Positions 24,826 through 32,997 of a stretch of DNA of 44,266 nucleotides are shown piece by piece. A program made the translations under genes and the position numbers. How positions within the stretch are numbered: the stretch's first letter is position 1; the number at the start of each line of letters is the position of its first letter. The stretch is from Ructibacterium gallinarum (lineage in GTDB: Bacteria; Bacillota; Clostridia; Monoglobales; Monoglobaceae): assembly GCF_014982785.1 (NCBI RefSeq), contig NZ_JADCKB010000024.1:1-44266 (forward strand), given 5' to 3'. The notes under the pieces are model-generated. The model saw nothing but the letters and a program-made list of their open reading frames with translations. It ran no database searches and was not told where the DNA came from.

Positions 24826-26490
24826 TTACAGCCTACCATGTATATTTCTGACGATATATCTCAATATCGCTTCGTTTGAGATAACGCTGTTCCCGTCCGC
24901 ATCGGTAATGACGCAGCGAAGTCGAATAACTGATTTGGTACTCAGCAGTTTAACCGTATCCGTATCAGCGTCGGTAACGGTGTTTTCATCGGTATTACTG
25001 AGTTTGTTCCATGTTTCTCCGTTGCTGACTTCCCATTGATAGCTGTACGGGGCCTTTCCGCCTGCCGCTACTACCGTAAAGGAAACGGTTTTGCCGACTC
25101 TTGCCGTTACATCTTCGGGTTGTGTAACAATAGACAGTGGTGTGGTTTCCTCTTTTTCAAATGCAACGCCCGCGATTACCTCCGTAACAATAAAGGTACC
25201 CAATGTTCTCCCACTGTCGCGCACGGTAAGCTCTTGCCCTACATACCATACGCCTGCGGATTTGGGGAAAATAACAGACACATTTTCTCTTGTTTCGCCG
25301 GGAGCAACCGCTTCACCGTTTAAATCGGCAAATCGCCCTGTGACATCGCTTGTATAATAAAACTGTGCTTTATCCTCCTGTGCAATCGGCGTTTTTCTTC
25401 CACCCTCCTCAGAAGATAGAAGTTTTAGCGTGCCTTTCAGTCGGTTTGCGATTGTAAAATCAGCGTCTGCGCCAATAACGGCGTCGCCTCTTGCAGCCAT
25501 ATCCTTTGTTATCTCCGCATTGAGCAACAAACCAATATTATCGCCCTTTTCGGCACTGTCCAAATTTTTTCTGTACATTTCAATTCCTGCGGCTGTGGCT
25601 TTTGTAACAGTCCCGTCGCTATGTACAATTTGCAGCGCATCTCCCAATTTAATGGAGCCGCTTACCACTTTTCCGGTAAGAATTGTCCCCTTGCCCGTAA
25701 TGGTCAATACGTCCTCAGCGTACATTAAAAATTGCTTGGAGGTAAGTTCCGTCGGCGTATTTCCGCCGGACGGTTCTTTTGTCGGCTCTGGCTCTTTTGT
25801 CGGTTCCGGTTCTTTTGTTGGTTCTGGCTCTTTTGTCGGCTCTGGCTCTTTTGTTGGTTCTGGTTCTTCTCCCATACTGAATAAAATTCGCTTATCCTCA
25901 TTCATCATACGGGTAAGAATTGCTGCAACCTCACTGCGTTTAATGTTTGCAAGCGGATCGCAGTTATGCGCTTCGTCTACACCCGTAAGAATACCTGCGC
26001 GGTAGAGTTTGTAGACAGCCGCTGCATAAGACCGTGAAGAAGGCACATCAGGGATTGCGTCATTGGGGACGTTGTTGATTGCTTTCAGTCCTTCAGCGGG
26101 AAGCGCATTTGCGAAAATTCCCATATATCCCGCTCTTGTTGCGTTGTCGTTATAATTATAATTTTTTGAAATAATATGGTTATCCTCGCAATAGTCAACA
26201 TACGGACGATACCACGGATTGCCTGCTTTGAGGGTAACAGTGCCCTCAAGATATAACTGGTTCATACAAGCCGCCAGTTTAATTGCCTCTGCATAGGTGA
26301 GATTATCCTCCGGCGCATAAGAAGTTTCACTTTTTCCGTTTACCAAACCGCTTTCTACTGCAATTTTAACATCATTGTAGTACCACGCTGCCGGCTTAAC
26401 GTCCTCAAAATTCATTTCTGCGGCAAAGGTCATTGGAATAATGCCTATGCACATTACAATACTTAATAAAAGTGCAATTGTCTTTTTCAT
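24826..26490 (-). CDS. Secreted SLH protein carrying EF-Tu domains 2 and 3 and an Ig-like domain
   Basis: This 554-residue exported protein has an unusual architecture. A signal peptide (cleavage near TFAA, residue 24) is followed by an SLH region (about 25-200). Five EPTKEP-type repeats (208-240) form a wall-spanning linker. Residues about 251-438 read like EF-Tu: EDVLTITGKGTILTGKVVSG (domain 2), GIEMYRKNLDSAEKGDNIGL, then LKLLSSEEGGRKTP and QFYYTSDVTG (domain 3), ending GRTLGTFIVTEV. The GTPase domain is absent, so this is no translation factor. An Ig-like domain (about 452-547, YSYQWEVSNG) closes it. The ATG at 26490 follows AAAGGA. The fold similarity is visible; the function of the module outside the cell is unknown. 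Confidence 0.88.
   Translation of the reverse strand: MKKTIALLLSIVMCIGIIPMTFAAEMNFEDVKPAAWYYNDVKIAVESGLVNGKSETSYAPEDNLTYAEAIKLAACMNQLYLEGTVTLKAGNPWYRPYVDYCEDNHIISKNYNYNDNATRAGYMGIFANALPAEGLKAINNVPNDAIPDVPSSRSYAAAVYKLYRAGILTGVDEAHNCDPLANIKRSEVAAILTRMMNEDKRILFSMGEEPEPTKEPEPTKEPEPTKEPEPTKEPEPTKEPSGGNTPTELTSKQFLMYAEDVLTITGKGTILTGKVVSGSIKLGDALQIVHSDGTVTKATAAGIEMYRKNLDSAEKGDNIGLLLNAEITKDMAARGDAVIGADADFTIANRLKGTLKLLSSEEGGRKTPIAQEDKAQFYYTSDVTGRFADLNGEAVAPGETRENVSVIFPKSAGVWYVGQELTVRDSGRTLGTFIVTEVIAGVAFEKEETTPLSIVTQPEDVTARVGKTVSFTVVAAGGKAPYSYQWEVSNGETWNKLSNTDENTVTDADTDTVKLLSTKSVIRLRCVITDADGNSVISNEAILRYIVRNIHGRL
25772..25873 (-). repeat. 18-bp tandem repeat encoding the EPTKEP linker
   Basis: Five full copies and a partial copy of an 18-bp unit (consensus GGCTCTGGCTCTTTTGTC on the + strand) encode the Pro/Glu/Thr/Lys linker. 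Copies differ at a few third positions. It is coding and of low complexity, not a CRISPR array. Confidence 0.9.
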
Positions 26491-26521
26491 TTTTTCATGT
26501 CCTTTCAAATAATTTCAGATT

Positions 26522-27223
26522 TTATGATTGCTTTGTGCACCCGAAAACAAAGTAGTCATCGTCTGTGGAATAATTAACATCAATTCCGTTGTCGGTAATA
26601 TCCCAGTTTATATTCAGTTCATCACCGTCAAGACTGCCCCAATCACCCACAAGCGACCATTTGTGACTTCCCAAATCCTTTCCCTTAAAGGTAACCTTTG
26701 CGGTATGGTCTGCGGCAAACTCCATTTTCAGTTCGTCACCCGAAAATCCTTCAATCGGGTCGCCCAAAACATCTGTGACCGTATGCGACTGCCATATTCC
26801 AAGCATTCTCTTATCTGACTCAGGCAAAGTGTTTTCGAGTTTTGCCGCCTCGCTGCCTTCTTTTGCAAAGGTCAGCTTCATTCCCATATTCAGCATATTG
26901 TCAAAGGTTATGGTGTCTTGTCCGATTGCACCCACAATGTCTGTGCCGCTTATCTTTACCGTGATATTTTTATCATCATTTGTCCACTTAATGGTATCGC
27001 TTTCGCCATTAACGGTCATTGTTCCCTTACCGCCGCTTTTTAGTTCCAAGCCAAAACCGCTGATGTCCTCGCCGGTTAAGGTCATTCCGATTGCTTCGCC
27101 CGAAACCGATATGTATTTTCCCTCATACTCTGCATCCGTTCTGCCGCTTCCGCCACAGGCCGAGAGCATAAATACTACGCACAAAACGCCTATCATACCC
27201 GCAAAATTCAAATATTTTTTCAT
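26522..27223 (-). CDS. Lipoprotein of unknown function
   Basis: This is a 233-residue lipoprotein with signal MKKYLNFAGMIGVLCVVFML and lipobox LSAC. The mature part shows two similar beta-rich halves: EGKYISVSGEAIGMTLTGED with GKGTMTVNGESDTIKWTND, and a later GIWQSHTVTD segment with HTAKVTFKGKDLGSHKWSL. The pattern, a W-containing strand then charged turns, resembles small lipocalin- or beta-sandwich-like lipoproteins that clostridial genomes carry in many copies. I do not recognise the family with certainty. It lies between the TPM-domain and the EF-Tu-like SLH genes. Confidence 0.7.
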   Translation of the reverse strand: MKKYLNFAGMIGVLCVVFMLSACGGSGRTDAEYEGKYISVSGEAIGMTLTGEDISGFGLELKSGGKGTMTVNGESDTIKWTNDDKNITVKISGTDIVGAIGQDTITFDNMLNMGMKLTFAKEGSEAAKLENTLPESDKRMLGIWQSHTVTDVLGDPIEGFSGDELKMEFAADHTAKVTFKGKDLGSHKWSLVGDWGSLDGDELNINWDITDNGIDVNYSTDDDYFVFGCTKQS

Positions 27224-27253
27224 GGCAAATTCCTCCTGATTTTTAAATTGTTT

Positions 27254-28033
27254 TTAATAGCTTCCGCCCCGTCCGCCGTGGCTTTCGCCGGAAGAGGACG
27301 TATGACTGCTGGAATTAGATTTTGGTTTCTCCGTTTTGATAACAGTGCTGTAAAGAAATATGTCCCTTGAAAGCGCAAGGTTCATGCTGCCCGGTTTCAT
27401 ATAATTTGCGGCATAATCCTGTTTCACCGCTGTTTTCATCTTTTCAAGCTTACGTTTCATGAAAGCAAATGCAAGCAGCAAAGGCAGGAGCAGAGCGCCG
27501 CCGATTACACACAGTAGATATTTCATATCGTACTGCTTTTTGTTAAACGGTTTTCCCTGCGCCGCCATTTCCAAAAGCTCACCGGAATATTCGGCGTAGG
27601 CTTTAAACGCTGAATGATAATCATTTTCTGTTAAATACGGCAAAACCTTATTTTCCAGATAAGCAAGCCCGTTATCATTAAAGAAGCTCTCGCCGCTGCC
27701 GTGTATTGTAAACCAATACTTTCTCGGATTTGCGGACACATACAAGAGTATTCCGTCCGCACCGCCGCCCGCGCCGTAACCGTTATAATCGAATATATCG
27801 TCCGCTGTGTTCATCGCATCTTCGCCGGACATTACATTCTCTGTGTATATCGCTACATCAAAATTGTATTGTTTGCGAATTTCTTCAAGCTGCTCGGATA
27901 GCTCATCAAGTTGGTTTTCTGTGAGATACGCCGCCTCGTCTGTAATCGGAGGGTTTTCAAACACCGCAAATGCCGGAAATGCCGAAGCTGCACAAATAAT
28001 CATAACAGTAATCGCTAAAATAATCTTTTTCAC
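27254..28033 (-). CDS. TPM-domain membrane protein (YdjH-like)
   Basis: This 259-residue protein has a signal peptide (ends AFPAFA), a TPM/DUF477 domain (about 30-150: PPITDEAAYLTENQLDELSE, then YGAGGGADGILLYVS and LTENDYHSAFKAY) and one TM (about 172-190). A cytosolic tail ends in a Ser/His/Gly-rich HGGRGGSY, typical of TPM_phosphatase-family membrane proteins. In Bacillus, YdjH with this layout pairs with YdjG to anchor YdjI. It is followed 30 nt later by the lipoprotein gene and preceded 12 nt by the YdjG-like gene, the same YdjG-YdjH adjacency. Confidence 0.85.
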   Translation of the reverse strand: MKKIILAITVMIICAASAFPAFAVFENPPITDEAAYLTENQLDELSEQLEEIRKQYNFDVAIYTENVMSGEDAMNTADDIFDYNGYGAGGGADGILLYVSANPRKYWFTIHGSGESFFNDNGLAYLENKVLPYLTENDYHSAFKAYAEYSGELLEMAAQGKPFNKKQYDMKYLLCVIGGALLLPLLLAFAFMKRKLEKMKTAVKQDYAANYMKPGSMNLALSRDIFLYSTVIKTEKPKSNSSSHTSSSGESHGGRGGSY

Positions 28034-28045
28034 ATGATCACCCCC

Positions 28046-29125
28046 TTAATGCAGCAGTATGTATGCAACGACCGTTGCCGCTGCATATGCAATACCTGCA
28101 ACCTTTGCAAAATAACGCCATTTTTTTCCGTTATCGATTGGATATTCGCCGACAACCTTTCCCGTCTGCCCGTTAATTGCAAATTGATATATTTTGTTCA
28201 TATATTTAATATTGAGCATCCAAACAGGAAGAAGGGAATACCTTATTTTACCGTTTGAAAAGCTGACGCTGCTGTTTTCGGGAATTACAGTGGTGTACCC
28301 GTTTGTCGTATCTGAAAATACCGAAATAGTGGAATTTTTCACACGCTCATTTGCTCGCTCTATGCTTTCCTCTGCCGTAACGTCGTACTTATCCGCAAGA
28401 TAACCCGATAGATAAGCGCCGCTAAACTCCTCGGCATCGTCATAATGGAACGGTTCAACCGCTTCCATATATGCGTCGTCTGCTTTTTTCGAGCCATCTA
28501 CCGGAATATTTGCAAAGCCGACACTGCCGCTTCTGAACAGTTTAAAACAATCTGTCTTTGTGTAATTGTAATTTGAATCACTCCACGTTGTCACGCGTTC
28601 TGCATTGTAGGAAATTGCGGCGTTGCAGTCGCAGTCGAACATCCAGAACGGCACATACACGCCCGCCATTTCTTCAATCTTCTTTTTGTTTTTAAATGCG
28701 TCCGGAAGAAACGGGGCATTTTTGAAATCCCCTTCAAAAGCAGCCATCGCCGTCTTTTTATCCACCTTAAAAGGAATGATGTAATCAGGCCGCAGTGCTC
28801 CTTCAAACTGTCCCTTCACAATGGTTGACTGACCGCAATACGGGCAGACTGTTGAGCCTAACGTATCATCGCCCGTAATTTCCGCACCGCAGGATGGGCA
28901 ATTATAATTTGCAAGGTTAATCTCACTGTTATCCTCATAGCTTCTGGGTTCATAATGCTCCCAATCATACTTTGACGCGTTTTGCGTTTCGCCCTCTGCT
29001 TCACTGAGCTGCTGTATTGCGTCAAGGGTAAAGTCGTTTCCGCACGATTCGCAATGCAGAGTTTCACCGATGAATATAAGCGCGTCACTACAGCAGGGAC
29101 ATTTATAGCTTTGTATTGTATCCAT
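28046..29125 (-). CDS. TFIIB-type zinc-ribbon membrane protein (YdjG-like)
   Basis: This 359-residue protein begins with two zinc ribbons: CPCCSDAL ... HCESCG (9-29) and CPSCGAEI ... VCPYCG (75-99). The middle (KVDKKTAMAAFEGDFKNAPF, then GVYVPFWMFDCD) is a conserved domain of zinc-ribbon membrane proteins, and the C-terminus has a TM (AGIAYAAATVVAYILL). Bacillus YdjG has the same layout: zinc ribbon on the cytosolic side with membrane anchoring. It precedes the TPM gene by 12 nt. A role in recruiting the SPFH protein to the membrane is inferred from the Bacillus complex. Confidence 0.85.
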   Translation of the reverse strand: MDTIQSYKCPCCSDALIFIGETLHCESCGNDFTLDAIQQLSEAEGETQNASKYDWEHYEPRSYEDNSEINLANYNCPSCGAEITGDDTLGSTVCPYCGQSTIVKGQFEGALRPDYIIPFKVDKKTAMAAFEGDFKNAPFLPDAFKNKKKIEEMAGVYVPFWMFDCDCNAAISYNAERVTTWSDSNYNYTKTDCFKLFRSGSVGFANIPVDGSKKADDAYMEAVEPFHYDDAEEFSGAYLSGYLADKYDVTAEESIERANERVKNSTISVFSDTTNGYTTVIPENSSVSFSNGKIRYSLLPVWMLNIKYMNKIYQFAINGQTGKVVGEYPIDNGKKWRYFAKVAGIAYAAATVVAYILLH

Positions 29126-29190
29126 AACAAGTTCCTTTCTTCAAACTTCTGCCGATTCGCTTCTATCATAAAACGGAAAATTTTTAAGCA

Positions 29191-29226
29191 GCCTTCCGCC
29201 GCAGCTTTCAAGCTGCGGCGGAAGGC
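29191..29226. other. Perfect 17-bp stem-loop inside the cargo operon
   Basis: GCCTTCCGCCGCAGCTT (29191-29207) pairs perfectly with its reverse complement at 29210-29226 around a 2-nt loop. It lies in the 186-bp gap between the four-helix protein gene and the YdjG-like gene. Neither strand has a good U run, so it may be an RNA-processing or partial termination site. Confidence 0.55.
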
Positions 29227-29311
29227 TACCATATCAGTTAGGCGTATGACTGTCCGCTTTTCAATATCAATCAGCAAACGACACTGCTGTTTGGTAATAA
29301 TGTAATATTTA

Positions 29312-29707
29312 TCAGGCTTCCCTTTTGTTTAATACTGCGCCGATTATGTATAATACGGGAAGCGCCAAGCCTGTAATTAGGTTCATTACACTAAAAGAGT
29401 TACCTAAAACAGTGCTTATAATATTGCCAGCTATACTGAACAATGCAACCAAAACACCCATTACAATGCAAGACTGCGCCTTTTCCGGTCGTGCACTGTT
29501 TTTTACGCCCATAATTCCGGCAATAAATTGGATAACAGCGCCAATCAGCGTTAAAATGCTTGCAAACATCAAACCGCCCGAACTTGTTTCAAGTATTGCC
29601 GCCAATGCGCCTACACCGATTACCGCAATGATGCCGCCGATCATTCCAATACTGCCGCCGATAATCATTAAAATACCTGTTACCTTTAAAAATTTTCTTC
29701 CTTTCAT
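29312..29707 (-). CDS. Four-helix small membrane protein
   Basis: This 131-residue integral membrane protein has four predicted helices: about 8-35 (GILMIIGGSIGMIGGIIAVI), 44-66, 80-100 and 107-127. I do not recognise a family; it resembles many clostridial DUF4064-like proteins. Its ATG at 29707 follows GAGGAGGACAGG. It is the first gene of the leftward cargo run; the rightward sensor pair starts about 300 bp away. The strong hairpin at 29191-29226 separates it from the YdjG-like gene, so its expression may differ from the rest. Confidence 0.7.
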   Translation of the reverse strand: MKGRKFLKVTGILMIIGGSIGMIGGIIAVIGVGALAAILETSSGGLMFASILTLIGAVIQFIAGIMGVKNSARPEKAQSCIVMGVLVALFSIAGNIISTVLGNSFSVMNLITGLALPVLYIIGAVLNKREA

Positions 29708-29784
29708 TGTCCTGTCCTCCTCTTTCTTTTTTACGTCTTCTGCCCAACTGTTCGGTTATCATCAAAACTTTGTTTCCAAACTGC

Positions 29785-29813
29785 TTGACTATTTTGGCCG
29801 GATATGCTATAAT
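29785..29813 (+). promoter_or_regulatory. Sigma-A promoter of the sensor pair
   Basis: TTGACT (29785-29790) and a perfect TATAAT (29808-29813) are spaced 17 bp. Transcription would begin near 29820, giving a leader of about 187 nt before the solute-binding protein. Confidence 0.75.
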
Positions 29814-29871
29814 AGATAACAATATTTAGAAATGATGCAACCTACAATTTGATTATAAATAATACTTAACT

Positions 29872-30006
29872 ATCTGTCGCTACCCTTGAACGGTAATTGG
29901 GGTAGGAAAACGACAGATATTTCTTATTTTTAGGCAAATGGGGTAGGAAAAAGGGTAGTATATGAAAAATATTACTATGAACAAGGAGAACTGAAAGGAG
30001 AACTGA
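29872..30006 (+). promoter_or_regulatory. Structured leader with repeated GGGTAG and doubled ribosome site
   Basis: ATCTGTCG (29872-29879) pairs with CGACAGAT (29911-29918), and the adjoining CTACCC (29880-29885) with GGGTAG (29900-29905). GGGGTAGGAAAA occurs twice (29899-29910 and 29940-29951), and a third GGGTAG is at 29953-29958, so CTACCC could switch partners. Just before the start, AAGGAGAACTGA is perfectly duplicated (29983-29994 and 29995-30006), giving two ribosome sites. A five-codon ORF (ATG at 29977) ends inside the first copy. Confidence 0.5.
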
Positions 30007-30007
30007 T

Positions 30008-31342
30008 ATGAAAAAAACAATAACAACTATTTTATTCATAGCTGTCGCTGTAACACTTACGCTGTCCGGCTGCAATATTCGAAATTTATCTTTGGGCGAT
30101 AAAACTACAACGCTTTCAATATGGCACGTTTACGGTTCTCAAACCGAATCGCCGATGAACGATATAATAGATGAATTTAATCAAAGCGTCGGAAAAGACA
30201 AGGGTATCGTTGTTGAGGTTACTTCCGTAAGCGACTCTGCAGCAATTGACGAAGCTGTTGTAAATGCTGCGGACAGCGGCAATCTCCCCGATATTTTTAC
30301 AGCCTATCCGAGAATTGTAAACAAAATTGATAAGGATATGCTTTTGAATTGGAACGATTATTTTTCCGAAAAGGAATTAAGCGGATATGTTGAGGATTTT
30401 TTAAGCGAGGGATATTTTGACGACAAGTTTCTTATGTTCCCGATTGCAAAATCAACCGAATTATTTTTCTTGAATAAAACGCTGTTTGAAAGATTTTCCG
30501 ATAATACGGATTTTTCCGATTTCAATAATATTTTTGCTCTGTGCGATAAATATTACGACTATTCGGACGGAAAAGCAATGCTGCAAATAAATGATTATTA
30601 TCACTTTTTCTTCACTCAAATACATGCTTTGGGAGGAAATTTTATAGAAAATAATAAAATTAACACGGACAGCAAGGAATTTGAAGCGGCGTTTACCCCT
30701 CTTGCAAAAGCGGCGATTTATGGCGGACTTTCTACAGACGGCGGCTATGCGTCCGACAAATGGAAAACGGCCGAACTGATAAGTTCTGTCGGCTCTACCG
30801 CCGGAATTATGTATATGCGGGATTATGTAACATACGAAAACGGCGACGATGAAAATATTGAAACAAAGGTATATACCTATCCCACGCTTAACGGCACAAA
30901 CCCTACGGCCATCCAGCGCGGGACAGGTATATTCGGAGTAAAAAGCGACGATGAAAAGAAAAACAAAGCGATTGCGCTGTTTGTAAAATGGCTTACAGAA
31001 AAAGAGCACAATCTTCATTTGGCAACGGAAATGGGCTATCTGCCTGTTACAAAAGAGGCGTTTGACGAATTGATGTCAAATCTTGACACAGTGGAAAATC
31101 CAAAGTACCGGCTTGTTTATGAAGCAGTTTCAAAAATGTATGACAATTATTCCTTTATTGCGCTGCCGCTGCTTGATAACAGTGCGGATGTGCAGAAAAA
31201 TTTTGAACAAAGCGTTAAGACAGTATTAAGCGAGGCGCACAAAACATATATAAAACGTATTGACGGCGGCGAGGATAAAGAAGCGGTAATGAACGAATTA
31301 CTTACCGTATCACTTAGCTCGCTCAAAAAGCAAATGCGGTAA
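30008..31342 (+). CDS. Extracellular solute-binding lipoprotein, family 1
   Basis: This 444-residue lipoprotein of the ABC-type sugar-binding family has lipobox LSGC after a short signal. The bilobal pattern is typical: TTTLSIWHVYGSQTESPMND (strand 1, Trp in the ligand-lid region), PDIFTAYPRIVNK and LMFPIAKSTELFFLNKTLFE. The C-terminal lobe ends with KAIALFVKWLTEKEHN and a DNYSFIALP segment. Such proteins bind sugars or other small ligands for an ABC importer. No permease or ATPase gene is nearby; instead a membrane LuxR regulator follows 17 nt later. I infer a sensing role. A double ribosome site precedes the ATG. Confidence 0.85.
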   Translation: MKKTITTILFIAVAVTLTLSGCNIRNLSLGDKTTTLSIWHVYGSQTESPMNDIIDEFNQSVGKDKGIVVEVTSVSDSAAIDEAVVNAADSGNLPDIFTAYPRIVNKIDKDMLLNWNDYFSEKELSGYVEDFLSEGYFDDKFLMFPIAKSTELFFLNKTLFERFSDNTDFSDFNNIFALCDKYYDYSDGKAMLQINDYYHFFFTQIHALGGNFIENNKINTDSKEFEAAFTPLAKAAIYGGLSTDGGYASDKWKTAELISSVGSTAGIMYMRDYVTYENGDDENIETKVYTYPTLNGTNPTAIQRGTGIFGVKSDDEKKNKAIALFVKWLTEKEHNLHLATEMGYLPVTKEAFDELMSNLDTVENPKYRLVYEAVSKMYDNYSFIALPLLDNSADVQKNFEQSVKTVLSEAHKTYIKRIDGGEDKEAVMNELLTVSLSSLKKQMR

Positions 31343-31359
31343 TTGAAAAGAGGATTACA

Positions 31360-32982
31360 ATGACATATCGTTTATCTCAGATGAAAGCTGTTTTGGCAGC
31401 CGTAAAAAAGCAAGGAATTTCTATGCAGAAAAAGCTGTTTTTCTATTTTGCTTCTTTGATTTGCGGCTTTCTTGCCGTTGTGATTATTATATTAAATTTT
31501 GCAGGTATTCTTAATCCGACAAACAAAACCTTTCAAAGACTGCTTTCTGCTCAATCTGAGGTATCGCTTTCATATATAAAGCACAACACAGCAAAGCTGT
31601 CGGCAAATGCCGTGTCTTTTTCACAAAAGCTCTCAACCGATATAAAAAAGACATTGCAGATAAATGCAATGAGTTTTGATGATTTGGGCAATAATCCCAC
31701 AGCGTTAAAAGCCGTTCAAAGCAATACATATAATACGGTATACACTTATATGCAACTTACTCCGGCAAGCGGCGCGTTTTATTATCTTAATACAACGACA
31801 AAACCGGAAAAAGGCAGTTACAGCGGTATATATCTTAAATTCAAAAATCTCAGTACCGAAAATACCATTAACACGGATATCAGTATGTATCACGGTATTT
31901 CTTCTGTTGCCAGAGAGAACAAAATTTCCCTTAACAGCACTTGGACACTGGAAACGGAAAAGGGATTGTTTCGCGAAATTGACGAGATGATGGAACAGAA
32001 AAACATGAAAACGGCGCAAGAAGGGGTTATGACCTCGCTGTATCAGCTTCCGGGCACTTGGGAACACGCATTTTTCGTGTGTGCTCCGATTGTAAACGAT
32101 AAAAAAGAGATCATAGGCGTTTGCGGCTTTGAAATAAATTCTTTATATTTTAAGTACATATACAAGAATTCCGTCAGCGACACCGAACATATGGTGCTGA
32201 CTGTCTTTGATGAGACGGACGATTCTTACAGCGGTATTATCTCTGAATATACGGCTGCCAGTATTATATCGGCAGAGGGGAATTTCAAATATGTTCCAAA
32301 TACCCCTTTTGATCTTTTCCGTATCAACGATGAAAAGTATATTGGTAAAACGCAAAATTTTTCTGTGGGAGAAAGCAATCATTATTCCGCTGTTATGCTC
32401 CCGTATTCGTATTACAGGTATTCCAAATATAAGACGCAGCTATTGATTTTTGTAATTTTTCTGCTTATAACGGCAGCGGCGATTGTTTGCTGTTCTGTTT
32501 TAAGCCGTCGGTATATCAATCCGATAATCAATGATATTGAGGGTTTGAAGCAGGGAACAATTAACAAACAAAATCTGCGTATTCCCGAAATTGTTGATTT
32601 ACTTGATTTCCTTGAACAAAATGATAGGGATTACGAACAAAAACTGAGCAGCCTTGAAGAACAAAAGCGGTTGGCGGAACAAGAAGCCGCAAGAATTCAA
32701 TCCGAGCTTGACCGTATTATTGATAAAAGGAAAAAAGAACTGAGCGATGACGGCGTCAACCATTTTATGCAAAATTTAATCACCTTAACGCCGCGGGAAA
32801 AGGACGTTTTTAATTTATATCTTGAGGGATATTCGGGAAAAGAGATTGTTGAAAAACTCGGTTTTACAAATAACGCGCTAAAATTCCATAATAAAAATAT
32901 ATATTCTAAGCTGGGTGTTACCTCCAGAAAAGAACTTATGCAATACGCTGTTATATTGAAACAGAGAAACCGTAATGAATAA
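31360..32982 (+). CDS. Transmembrane LuxR-type transcriptional regulator
   Basis: This 540-residue one-component sensor has a TM near 25-48, an extracytosolic region of about 325 residues (Cache-like, with YYLNTTTKPEKGSYSG and VCAPIVNDKKEIIGVCGFEI), and a second TM near 377-398. A HAMP-like stretch, a Lys/Glu-rich coiled coil (about 430-460) and a C-terminal LuxR helix-turn-helix (LTPREKDVFNLYLEGYSGKE, then IVEKLGFTNN and ALKFHNKNIYSKL) follow. It thus senses outside and binds DNA directly, without kinase or receiver domains. It lies 17 nt after the solute-binding protein gene, which may present its ligand. Targets are unknown; the adjacent cargo operon is the obvious guess. Confidence 0.85.
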   Translation: MTYRLSQMKAVLAAVKKQGISMQKKLFFYFASLICGFLAVVIIILNFAGILNPTNKTFQRLLSAQSEVSLSYIKHNTAKLSANAVSFSQKLSTDIKKTLQINAMSFDDLGNNPTALKAVQSNTYNTVYTYMQLTPASGAFYYLNTTTKPEKGSYSGIYLKFKNLSTENTINTDISMYHGISSVARENKISLNSTWTLETEKGLFREIDEMMEQKNMKTAQEGVMTSLYQLPGTWEHAFFVCAPIVNDKKEIIGVCGFEINSLYFKYIYKNSVSDTEHMVLTVFDETDDSYSGIISEYTAASIISAEGNFKYVPNTPFDLFRINDEKYIGKTQNFSVGESNHYSAVMLPYSYYRYSKYKTQLLIFVIFLLITAAAIVCCSVLSRRYINPIINDIEGLKQGTINKQNLRIPEIVDLLDFLEQNDRDYEQKLSSLEEQKRLAEQEAARIQSELDRIIDKRKKELSDDGVNHFMQNLITLTPREKDVFNLYLEGYSGKEIVEKLGFTNNALKFHNKNIYSKLGVTSRKELMQYAVILKQRNRNE

Positions 32983-32997
32983 AATATTTTCAATAAT

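Noticed and set aside
25772-25873. Regular short repeats that could suggest a CRISPR array
   Set aside because: The 18-bp units are directly adjacent without spacers and encode an in-frame EPTKEP linker.
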